Made by a program: the position numbers and the translations under genes. A DNA stretch of 64,000 bases from Bacilli bacterium (GTDB taxonomy: Bacteria; Bacillota_I; Bacilli_A; RF39; UBA660), in the NCBI GenBank assembly GCA_017410525.1, contig JAFQQQ010000002.1:141591-205590 (forward strand). The letters are read 5' to 3'. Positions 8,559-16,355 of this stretch are shown here, piece after piece; the stretch's first letter is position 1, and the number at the start of each line of letters is the position of its first letter. The notes under the pieces are model-generated. The model saw only the letters and a program-made list of their open reading frames with translations. It did no database searches and was not told the origin of the DNA.

Positions 8559-9247
8559 AGTATTTAAAAAAAATATTTATAATATTATTATTGATTATTG
8601 GGGTAAATAGTGTTGAAGCAACTACAGAAAGAACTTTTGATACTACAATTAAAATATATGATTATGCACAAGTACTAAATGAAAAAGAAGAAAATGATTT
8701 AAAGAAAAGCGTGGATAAATATATTAAAAAACATAATATAGATATGGTACTTGTTACTATTAAACATTATAATCAAAATACATTAGAAGAGTACATGGAA
8801 TTATTTTATGATACTAATAAATTTGGTGTAGGGGATAACAAATCAGGTATAATGTTTACAATGGATTTTAAAAAACAAGATATTGGTATAAAAACATATG
8901 GATTAGCAACTGATTTATATAGTGCGAATGAATTAAGTAAAATAATAAACAAAGTAGAAAAAAAGGATAATAATAAAGATAAATTATCAACATTTATAAA
9001 GTATTCAAATAAATACATAAATGAGTATGAAAATGAATGTTTTGATGAGAATGTTTTAATACAAATAGATTGGATAGGTATTTCAATTATTTCACTAATA
9101 TTATCAATAATGATGGTTTTTATAGGAATATTAAAATCTAAAAATAAGAATCTAAATAAAACAGAAGATAACTGTGTTAAAAGTTTAATTATCACAATAA
9201 AAGAAGATTGTTTCATAACAACAAACACAAAAAAAAGAAAGAATTAA
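8555..9247 (+). CDS. TPM-domain secreted/membrane protein
   Basis: A 230-residue protein: signal peptide (about 1-22), then a TPM (YgcG/Psb32-like) domain with IYDYAQVLNEKEENDL, IDMVLVTIKHYNQNT and FGVGDNKSGIMFTMD, then one membrane helix at about 168-190 and a short cytosolic end. TPM proteins often end in a Gly/Ser/His-rich tail; this one stops just before that region, after a segment that still matches the family (KEDCFITTNTKKR), so it looks naturally short rather than frameshifted. It overlaps the zinc-ribbon gene by four bases. The family's general role is unclear; a phosphatase role is known only in plants. Confidence 0.75.
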   Translation: MKYLKKIFIILLLIIGVNSVEATTERTFDTTIKIYDYAQVLNEKEENDLKKSVDKYIKKHNIDMVLVTIKHYNQNTLEEYMELFYDTNKFGVGDNKSGIMFTMDFKKQDIGIKTYGLATDLYSANELSKIINKVEKKDNNKDKLSTFIKYSNKYINEYENECFDENVLIQIDWIGISIISLILSIMMVFIGILKSKNKNLNKTEDNCVKSLIITIKEDCFITTNTKKRKN

Positions 9248-9262
9248 AAAATCTTTCTTTTT
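9232..9262 (+). terminator. Intrinsic terminator after TPM gene
   Basis: AAAAAGAAAGA (9232-9242) pairs with TCTTTCTTTTT (9252-9262). It overlaps the last codons of the gene. Confidence 0.75.
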
Positions 9263-9289
9263 ATATAATTATTAAAAATAAAAAACATA

Positions 9290-9402
9290 TAATGTAAAGT
9301 TTTATCCTTTACCCAAACTATTAACTTTATAGCTAATAGTCTTTCAAAAAAAGGCATAATAAGTGTCTTTTTATTTTATTATTTCAAAAAGTGTAGTATA
9401 AT
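9290..9402 (+). promoter_or_regulatory. nifJ upstream region: two small hairpins and a -10 box
   Basis: The 172 bases between the TPM gene and nifJ hold two hairpins in tandem: GTAAAG-ttttatc-CTTTAC (about 9294-9312) and ACTATTA-actttatagc-TAATAGT (9318-9340). A TATAAT follows at 9397-9402, 18 bases before the nifJ ATG. The hairpins lie upstream of that -10, so they belong to a longer leader only if a second promoter exists near the TATAAT at about 9289. I match them to no known riboswitch. Confidence 0.35.
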
Positions 9403-9419
9403 TAGAATAGGTGATGTTC

Positions 9420-12400
9420 ATGAAGATAATAAAAACTATAGATGCGAATGAAGCATGTGCTGCTGTTTCGTATATATTTACTGAGCTTGCAGGTATTTAT
9501 CCAATAACACCTTCAAGTCCTATGGCAGAACATATGGATGAATGGAGTAGTAATAATAAAATTAATATATTTAATGATAAAGTTAAGATAGTAGAAATGC
9601 AAAGTGAAGCTGGGGCTGCGGGATTTATACATGGAACTTTACAAAATGGGGTACTTGCTACAACTTTTACAGCGAGCCAAGGATTACTTTTAATGATACC
9701 AAATATGTATAAAATGGCTGGAGAAATGTTACCATGTGTTATGCATGTTGCAGCTCGTTCTTTATCTACTCATGCGTTAAGTATATTTGGTGATCATCAA
9801 GATATATATGCAGCAAGAAGTACAGGTTTTTGTATGCTTGCATCATCTTCGGTACAAGATAGTGCTTATCTAAGTGGTATTTCTCATCTATCTGCTATAG
9901 ACGCTAGTTTACCTTTTATGCACTTCTTTGATGGTTTTAGAACAAGTCATGAAATAAACAAAATAGAGATGCTAGAAATAGAAGACTATAAAAAATTATT
10001 AAATTATAATGCATTAAATAAGTTTAGAAATAGATCAATAAATCCTAATAATCCTAATACAAGGGGTACTGCTGAGAATGATGATGTTTATTTTCAAGCT
10101 ACAGAAATAAGAAATATATTCTATGATAAAGTTCCTGATATTGTAAATAGTTATATGGAAAAAATAAATAATATAGCCGGCACTAATTATAAACCTTTTA
10201 ATTATTATGGAAGTAAGAATGCTAAAAAAGTAATAGTTGCTATGGGGTCAGTGTGTGAAACTATAAAAGAATATATTGATTCTACAAATGAAGAAATAGG
10301 TTTAATAGAAGTTCATTTATATAGACCTTTTAGTGTTAAATACTTATTAGATGTATTACCTGAAAGTGTTAAAAATATTGCTGTACTTGATAGGACTAAA
10401 GAGTTTGGATCTAATGGAGAACCACTATACTTAGATATTGTATCTAGTTTAAAAGATAAAGATATAAATATAGTGGGTGGTAGATATGGTTTATCTAGTA
10501 AGAATACAACACCTTCACAAATAAAATCGGTTTATGATATGTTAGACAATCCTAAAAATAACTTTGTTATAGGGATTGTTGATGATGTAACTAATTTAAG
10601 CTTGGAAATATCAGATTATAATATAAAAACAAGTAAAGAAATACTTATATATGGATATGGTTCTGACGGAATGGTAAGTGCTTCTAAATCTATAATTAAA
10701 TTAATAGGTGATAATACTGATAAATATGTTCAAGGATATTTTCAATATGATTCTAAAAAGAGTGGTGGAGTAACTACTTCTCATTTGAGAATAAGTGATA
10801 ATAAAATAAGAAGTACTTATTATGTAGAAAATCCAGATATAGTAGTGGTATCTAAAGATAGTTATTTTAACGAATTTGAAATACTTAATAAAATAAGTGC
10901 AAACTCTATAATGCTTATAAATACTACTAAAATTGAAGAAGAATTAAAAAACAGTTTAAGTAATAAATTAAAAAATTTATTACTTAAAAATAATACTAAA
11001 ATATATACAATAAATGCCTATGATATAGCAAGCAAAGTAGGTCTTGGTAATAAAATTAGTATGATTATGGAGTGTGCTATTCTTTACTTAACTAATTTAA
11101 TTGATTATAAGTTTGCTAAAGAAGAACTAGTTAATTATATAAAAGATAAGTTTAGTAAAAAAGGCGATGATATAGTAAATGCTAATATAACTGCTTTAGA
11201 TATGACAGAGGCAAATGTTAAAGAAATAAAATTAGATAATAATATTGATGTTGTAGAAAACAGATATATGGATTTATATGAAGCAATGTTTAAAAGAGAA
11301 GGTAATAGTTTACCAACTTCAGCATTTCTATCAATGCCAAGTGGTATATTTAAACCTGGAACAACTAAATTAGAAGAAAAAAATATAAGTGAAATAGTCC
11401 CACATTATATAACTAATAATTGTATTGAGTGTAATCAATGTTCGTTTGTTTGTCCACATTCAGTAATTAGACCTTATTTACTTGATGAAGAAGAGTACAA
11501 TAGTGCTCCACAAGAAGTGAAGAACAGATGTAAAAAGGCTATGGGATTAGAAGGTTATTACTTTACTGTTGGAATTAGTATTAAAAACTGTACAGGTTGT
11601 GGGCTTTGTATTAAGACTTGTCCTGGAATGAAAGGTGAGAAAGCTTTAACTTTTAATTCTTTAAGTGATGAGTTAAAAAATAAGGAACAAGAAGTATTTG
11701 ATTATTTAGATTCTAATATTAAAAATAAGAACAAACATAATGAATCTACAATAAAAGGATTACAGTTTAATAAACCTAAATTTGAATATTGTGGAGCATG
11801 TGCTGGATGTGGTGAACCATCTTATATTAAAATACTTACTCAACTTTATGGAGATAATTTAGTAATAGCTAATGCTACTGGGTGTTCATCTATATATGGT
11901 GGATCCGCTCCATCAACTCCATATAATATCCCTTGGGCAAGTTCATTATTTGAAGATAATGCTGAATATGGGTATGGTATGCTTATAAGTAACAATTTAA
12001 TTAGAAATAGAATTAAAAATATAATGCAAAATAACATGGATAATTCTAATAGTGAATTATTTAAGTCTTGGTTAGAAAATTATGATAATTACGAAATAAC
12101 TAAAAATATTTATGATAATTTAACTGATGATATTCCAAATGAATTAAAAGATTTAAAGGAGTATATTCCATCTAGAAATTATTGGTGTATAGGTGGAGAT
12201 GGATGGGCATATGATATAGGTTTTAGTGGTATTGACCATGTGTTAGCAAGTAATGATAATATAAATATCTTAGTACTTGATACTGAAGTTTATTCTAATA
12301 CTGGTGGTCAATCAAGTAAGTCAAGCAATGCTGGATCTATTGCATCCTTTACTACAAGTGGTAAAAGAACATCTAAAAAAGATTTAGCTCGTATCGCAAT

Positions 12401-12809
12401 GTCTTATAAAAATGCTTATGTAGCCCAAATTTCATTAGGTGCTAATATGATGCAAGTAATTAAAACATTAAAGGAAGCAAATGATTATCCAGGACCATCC
12501 ATAGTAATTGCTTACTGTCCTTGTATATCACATGGTATAAAAGGAGGTATGAGTAATAGTGTAAGTATGGAAAAACTTGCTGTAGATTGTGGATATTTCC
12601 CAACATTTAGAAGGCATCCAATAAATGGATTTACTCTAGACAGTAAGAGAGTAGATTTTGAATTATTTGAAGAGTTCTTAAATTTGCAAACAAGATATTC
12701 AATGCTTAATAAAGTAAATAATAATTTTAAAGAGTTATTAGAACAAACTAAAAACGACGCTATAGAAAGATATCAATACTATAGTAGTTTACAAAAGGTT
12801 GACAGTTAG
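9420..12809 (+). CDS. nifJ: Pyruvate:ferredoxin (flavodoxin) oxidoreductase
   Basis: A single-chain PFOR of 1129 residues (typical 1170-1200). It converts pyruvate and CoA to acetyl-CoA and CO2 with reduced ferredoxin, a marker of anaerobic energy metabolism. In order: pyrimidine-binding domain (AIYPITPSSPMAEHMDEW type, here GIYPITPSSPMAEH), domain II and the CoA region, a 2x[4Fe-4S] ferredoxin domain (CIECNQCSFVC near residue 667 and CTGCGLCIKTCPGMKG near 723), the proximal cluster motif CGACAGCGEPSY near 791, and the TPP-Mg motif GGDGWAYDIGFSGIDHVLAS followed by DTEVYSNTGGQ. The start at ATG 9420 follows AATAGGTGATG; two in-frame upstream codons (9411, 9414) sit in that site. Transcribed alone, with a terminator at its end. 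Confidence 0.96.
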   Translation: MKIIKTIDANEACAAVSYIFTELAGIYPITPSSPMAEHMDEWSSNNKINIFNDKVKIVEMQSEAGAAGFIHGTLQNGVLATTFTASQGLLLMIPNMYKMAGEMLPCVMHVAARSLSTHALSIFGDHQDIYAARSTGFCMLASSSVQDSAYLSGISHLSAIDASLPFMHFFDGFRTSHEINKIEMLEIEDYKKLLNYNALNKFRNRSINPNNPNTRGTAENDDVYFQATEIRNIFYDKVPDIVNSYMEKINNIAGTNYKPFNYYGSKNAKKVIVAMGSVCETIKEYIDSTNEEIGLIEVHLYRPFSVKYLLDVLPESVKNIAVLDRTKEFGSNGEPLYLDIVSSLKDKDINIVGGRYGLSSKNTTPSQIKSVYDMLDNPKNNFVIGIVDDVTNLSLEISDYNIKTSKEILIYGYGSDGMVSASKSIIKLIGDNTDKYVQGYFQYDSKKSGGVTTSHLRISDNKIRSTYYVENPDIVVVSKDSYFNEFEILNKISANSIMLINTTKIEEELKNSLSNKLKNLLLKNNTKIYTINAYDIASKVGLGNKISMIMECAILYLTNLIDYKFAKEELVNYIKDKFSKKGDDIVNANITALDMTEANVKEIKLDNNIDVVENRYMDLYEAMFKREGNSLPTSAFLSMPSGIFKPGTTKLEEKNISEIVPHYITNNCIECNQCSFVCPHSVIRPYLLDEEEYNSAPQEVKNRCKKAMGLEGYYFTVGISIKNCTGCGLCIKTCPGMKGEKALTFNSLSDELKNKEQEVFDYLDSNIKNKNKHNESTIKGLQFNKPKFEYCGACAGCGEPSYIKILTQLYGDNLVIANATGCSSIYGGSAPSTPYNIPWASSLFEDNAEYGYGMLISNNLIRNRIKNIMQNNMDNSNSELFKSWLENYDNYEITKNIYDNLTDDIPNELKDLKEYIPSRNYWCIGGDGWAYDIGFSGIDHVLASNDNINILVLDTEVYSNTGGQSSKSSNAGSIASFTTSGKRTSKKDLARIAMSYKNAYVAQISLGANMMQVIKTLKEANDYPGPSIVIAYCPCISHGIKGGMSNSVSMEKLAVDCGYFPTFRRHPINGFTLDSKRVDFELFEEFLNLQTRYSMLNKVNNNFKELLEQTKNDAIERYQYYSSLQKVDS

Positions 12810-12821
12810 TTAACCTTTTTT
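12793..12821 (+). terminator. Intrinsic terminator overlapping nifJ stop
   Basis: AAAAGGTT (12793-12800) pairs with AACCTTTT (12812-12819), followed by T. The left arm is inside the last nifJ codons. Confidence 0.85.
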
Positions 12822-12868
12822 GTTTGTGTACTTAATTTATTTGTGCTAAAATAAAAATAGGTGATGCT

Positions 12869-13855
12869 ATGAAATTTAATTTATTTAAAAATAAAAAAGA
12901 GATAGAGTCTTTAAGAACAAAACTAATAAAGCAATTAACTTATGATCATGGTTATAGTCTTCTTAGAAGTAGTAAAACAATTCAAGAAGAAAATGACTTT
13001 ATTCTTCAGCTAGCTAAACAATATGATGAATATGGATATATGAGTGAAGAACTGGGTATGGAGCTTGATGGTTTATTTGAAGATAAAGATTATGTTATTG
13101 GAATACATCGTACAGGCTATAATGATATGGATCAACAAATGATAGATAATATTTTTAATAAAGGATTAATAAATAATGGTCATATTATGCAAGGTGGAAT
13201 GGCAGGTAACTTTGATATTGAAAAAACAGTATCAATATTTCCTGATTTTACAGTGTTAAATGGGCAATTAAAAGCAGCTCATGGTTATAAAGGATCACAA
13301 GGCTGTATTATTGTTAAAATACCTAAATCTTATTTAGGAAAAAGTGATGGACCAATAGAACCAATTTATTATAAACATGATAATGTAACAAAATTATTAC
13401 CTGAATTTGTTTATGGATATGTACCTGTTGATAAGGAAGGTAGATTAGGAGATCTTAATAGAAATCCTAATTATAAGGATATTCACAACTTAGATAATCC
13501 AAATTTAATGTATGAAGCAAGTGCGGTATATAAAGCAAAAAGGGAGGGTAAAAATTTAGAAAAACAGAATTTAGCGCCCGTTTTAAAGTATCAAATAATA
13601 GAAGATGCATATAAAGATACATTAAATAAGTATGGAAATTATCAAGCTGAACAAGCTTTACTTCATTTGATAAATGAAAATGAAGTAAAATATTTTACTA
13701 AAAAAGAAAATAGAGATAGATTAAGTAAGTATGTAATATATGGAGATGTTTTACAAATACTTTCTATTAATAATCCTAATATGAGTATTAATGAAGTTAT
13801 TCAAACATTTATGGAAAATTGTAATGAACAAGAAAAAAATAGTAAAGTAAGATAA
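12869..13855 (+). CDS. Uncharacterized protein; possible ADP-ribosyltransferase-like fold
   Basis: A 328-residue cytosolic protein that I do not recognise by family. The N-terminal 65 residues look helical. The central part has DYVIGIHRTGYNDM (residues 72-85), IFNKGLINNGHIMQGGM, then TVSIFPDF, GSQGCIIVKIPKSYL and LLPEFVYGYVPVD (about 176-188). A GIHRT strand, a following helix with a KGL turn, and a late PEF strand resemble the H...Y...E layout of ADP-ribosyltransferase or RNA 2'-phosphotransferase folds. This is inference from motif spacing only. The C-terminal 100 residues are helical, with HLINENEVKYFTKKENRDRL. It has its own AGGTGATGCT site before the ATG and no evident partner gene. Confidence 0.55.
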   Translation: MKFNLFKNKKEIESLRTKLIKQLTYDHGYSLLRSSKTIQEENDFILQLAKQYDEYGYMSEELGMELDGLFEDKDYVIGIHRTGYNDMDQQMIDNIFNKGLINNGHIMQGGMAGNFDIEKTVSIFPDFTVLNGQLKAAHGYKGSQGCIIVKIPKSYLGKSDGPIEPIYYKHDNVTKLLPEFVYGYVPVDKEGRLGDLNRNPNYKDIHNLDNPNLMYEASAVYKAKREGKNLEKQNLAPVLKYQIIEDAYKDTLNKYGNYQAEQALLHLINENEVKYFTKKENRDRLSKYVIYGDVLQILSINNPNMSINEVIQTFMENCNEQEKNSKVR

Positions 13856-13905
13856 AGAATAATTTGTAAAAAAATGTTAATTATGATTAAATATTTAAAA
13901 TATTT

Positions 13906-13934
13906 TTGACATTTTATTACTAGAATTATATAAT
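13906..13934 (+). promoter_or_regulatory. Consensus SigA promoter
   Basis: TTGACA (13906-13911), a 17-base spacer and TATAAT (13929-13934): both boxes are perfect. It drives the DUF5684-like gene at 13956. Confidence 0.85.
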
Positions 13935-13955
13935 TAAATAGGAGGGAGTTGTATT

Positions 13956-14492
13956 ATGGCAAATGTTGCAGTAATCATTTTAATTTTTAGTTTTATTTTC
14001 TTTTTAATACCAATTGGAATTGGTATATTTACAATAGTATCTTTATGGAAAGTTTTTAAAAAAGCAGGAAAAGAAGGTTGGGAATGCATTATACCTATTT
14101 ATAATATAATAGTTTTGCTTGAAATAACAGGATTACCTATATGGTATATTGCTTTATTATGTATACCAGGAGCTAATATATATGCAATAGTAAAAATATA
14201 TTTAGAACTTGCTTATAGATTTAAACAATCTACTGGATTTGGAATTGGATTAATATTCTTATATCCAATATTTATAGGAATACTTGCTTTTAAAGATGAA
14301 ATTACTTACGAAAGCGCACAACCTTTTGCTGAGTCATTCTGTAAGAATTGTGGTAATAAGATAAGTTCTAAAGACAAGTTTTGTACTAATTGTGGTGATG
14401 GAGTAGAAATGCCAAAAGATATATGTTTAAGTTGTGGAAATAAAATAAAAGAAGATGCTAAATTTTGCACACACTGTGGAGCAAAATTATAA
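13956..14492 (+). CDS. DUF5684-like membrane protein with two zinc ribbons
   Basis: A 178-residue protein with a four-helix membrane domain (residues about 1-112) that contains FKKAGKEGWECIIPIYNIIVLLEITG. This is the signature of the DUF5684 family, also found in signal peptidase I-like annotations. The C-terminus bears two zinc-ribbon units in tandem, CKNCGNKISSKDKFCTNCG and CLSCGNKIKEDAKFCTHCG. Function is unknown. It has an AGGAGGGAG ribosome site and a perfect SigA promoter, so it is probably well expressed. It ends 39 bases before a terminator. Confidence 0.75.
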   Translation: MANVAVIILIFSFIFFLIPIGIGIFTIVSLWKVFKKAGKEGWECIIPIYNIIVLLEITGLPIWYIALLCIPGANIYAIVKIYLELAYRFKQSTGFGIGLIFLYPIFIGILAFKDEITYESAQPFAESFCKNCGNKISSKDKFCTNCGDGVEMPKDICLSCGNKIKEDAKFCTHCGAKL

Positions 14493-14531
14493 AAAGTGTA
14501 AAGTGGTAAAATAAACTTAATAAATATAATA

Positions 14532-14560
14532 AAATAATAGAATATTTCTATTATTTTTTT
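14532..14560 (+). terminator. Intrinsic terminator
   Basis: AAATAATAGAA (14532-14542) pairs with TTCTATTATTT (14546-14556) and runs into T residues; it ends the 13956-14492 gene. Confidence 0.8.
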
Positions 14561-14593
14561 ACTTTTTATTGTATAATTGATATAGGTGTAATT

Positions 14594-15613
14594 ATGAATA
14601 TTTATGGAATAACGTTTGAAGAACTAGAAAATTATTTTATACAAAAAAATGATAAGAAGTTTAAAGCAACTCAAGTTTTTGATTGGGTATATAGGAAAAG
14701 AATTAAAAACTTTGAAGAAATGAGAAATGTTTCAAAAGAAACTATAAATACTATGAAAGATGACTTCTATTTTGATAGATTAGAAATAATAGATAAAAGA
14801 GAAGATATAGATGTTGCTAAATATTTATTTAAGCTTGAAGACGGAGAAAAAGTAGAAGCAGTAGTTATGTATCATGATTATGGTACTAGTATATGTATTT
14901 CCACTCAAGTAGGTTGTAATATGGGGTGTAAGTTTTGTGAAAGTGGAAGACTTAAAAAAGTTAGAAACTTGGGTGTTCATGAAATGGTACTTCAGATACT
15001 TATGGTTGAAGAAGATATAGAAATGAGACTTTCTCATATAGTTTTAATGGGAATAGGTGAACCTTTTGACAATTATGATAATGTAATTAAGTTTATAGAT
15101 ATTGTAAATAGTGATAAAGGGATTGCTATAGGAAGTAGACATATAACTGTATCTACTTGCGGTATTGTACCTAAGATAAAAGAATTTAGTGAGTTTGATA
15201 AACAAGTAAATCTTGCTATAAGTTTGCACGCACCTAATAACGAAATAAGAAATAGTATTATGAATATAAATAAAGCTTATCCTATTGAAGAAGTAATAAA
15301 AGCTATAAAAGAATATATTGCTAAAACTAATAGAAGAGTAACTTTTGAATACATAATGCTTAAAGGTGTTAATGATAGTGAAATATGTGCACAAGAGTTA
15401 AGTAGATTACTTAAAGGATTAAATTGCTATGTTAATTTAATTCCATATAATGAAACTAGTCATATAGAATATAAAAAGAGTAGTCAAGAATCTATTATTA
15501 AGTTTTATGATGTATTAAAGAAGAATAATATAGGTGTTACGATAAGAAGAGAATTTGGTAGTAAAGTTAATGCTGCTTGTGGACAATTACGTTCACATTA
15601 TGAGGAGGTATAA
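14594..15613 (+). CDS. rlmN: 23S rRNA (adenine2503-C2)-methyltransferase RlmN
   Basis: A 339-residue radical SAM methylase that modifies A2503 of 23S rRNA and A37 of some tRNAs. The cluster motif GCNMGCKFCESG (CxxxCxxC, near residue 108) is present. So are both catalytic cysteines of the ping-pong mechanism: Cys in TSICISTQVGC and Cys near residue 328 in NAACGQLR. GIGEPF and SLHAPN are the SAM-binding and structural motifs. RNL after the cluster loop fits RlmN more than Cfr. First gene of a five-gene operon with the Bacillus order rlmN-prpC-prkC-rsgA-rpe; the next gene starts two bases after its stop. Start ATG 14594 follows ATAGGTGTAATT. Confidence 0.93.
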   Translation: MNIYGITFEELENYFIQKNDKKFKATQVFDWVYRKRIKNFEEMRNVSKETINTMKDDFYFDRLEIIDKREDIDVAKYLFKLEDGEKVEAVVMYHDYGTSICISTQVGCNMGCKFCESGRLKKVRNLGVHEMVLQILMVEEDIEMRLSHIVLMGIGEPFDNYDNVIKFIDIVNSDKGIAIGSRHITVSTCGIVPKIKEFSEFDKQVNLAISLHAPNNEIRNSIMNINKAYPIEEVIKAIKEYIAKTNRRVTFEYIMLKGVNDSEICAQELSRLLKGLNCYVNLIPYNETSHIEYKKSSQESIIKFYDVLKKNNIGVTIRREFGSKVNAACGQLRSHYEEV

Positions 15614-15614
15614 T

Positions 15615-16355
15615 ATGAATTATTATTATATAACAGATCCTGGAAAAGTTAGGGAAAGAAATGAAGATAGTGTATCAATAGTAGAAAATGGAGCAGGAGA
15701 AAAATTACTAATAGTTGCAGATGGAATGGGAGGACATAAAGACGGAGAAGTTGCTTCTAAAATTGCTCTTAATCTTATCTGTGATAGATTTAAAAGTATT
15801 AGTAGTTTAGGTAATAAAGAAGATGCTATTAACTGGATACAAAGTACAGTTAGTGAAGCAAATGTAGAAATATTTAAATATGTTGCTGAACATCCAGAAA
15901 GTCAAGGTATGGGGACTACTATTGTTTTATCAGTACTTACTCCTTCATATTTGCTCATTGGTAATATTGGAGATTCTTCAGGATATATTTATAAAAATAA
16001 AAAACTTCATAAAATTACTGTGGATCACACTCTAGTAAATTTACTTTTAAAAAGTGGAGAACTTACAGAAGAAGAAGCAAAAAACCATCCTAAGAAAAAT
16101 GTTCTTATGAAAGCTTTAGGTAGTAGTACGAATATAGATATGGATATATTTAATGTAGAATTAAATATAGATGGAATATTTTTATGTAGTGATGGATTAA
16201 CTAATATGCTAGATGATAATCAGATTGCTAAAGTATTAAGTGAAGATTCTAGTTTACAAGAAAGATTAGAAAAACTGGTATTTAAAGCAAATAATCGTGG
16301 TGGGAATGACAATATATCAATTGCATATTTAGTAAAGGAGGATTCTCATGATTAA
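15615..16355 (+). CDS. prpC: PP2C-family serine/threonine phosphatase PrpC/Stp
   Basis: A 246-residue metal-dependent phosphatase that opposes PrkC. All PP2C metal motifs are seen: GKVRERNEDS, VADGMGGHKDGEVAS, IGDSSGYI, LCSDGLTNML and NNRGGNDNISI. The real start is ATG 15615 after GAGGAGGTATAAT (the frame itself is open from 15555 inside rlmN). It overlaps prkC by eight bases. In Bacillus this pair controls germination, growth and translation factors; the adjacent rsgA is a known PrkC-related target set, so the operon likely links cell-wall sensing to ribosome assembly. Confidence 0.93.
   Translation: MNYYYITDPGKVRERNEDSVSIVENGAGEKLLIVADGMGGHKDGEVASKIALNLICDRFKSISSLGNKEDAINWIQSTVSEANVEIFKYVAEHPESQGMGTTIVLSVLTPSYLLIGNIGDSSGYIYKNKKLHKITVDHTLVNLLLKSGELTEEEAKNHPKKNVLMKALGSSTNIDMDIFNVELNIDGIFLCSDGLTNMLDDNQIAKVLSEDSSLQERLEKLVFKANNRGGNDNISIAYLVKEDSHD

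Noticed and set aside
9150..9247. Frameshift at the end of the TPM gene
   Set aside because: The final residues still align to the family's usual segment; only the Gly/His-rich tail is missing, so a natural short form is simpler.
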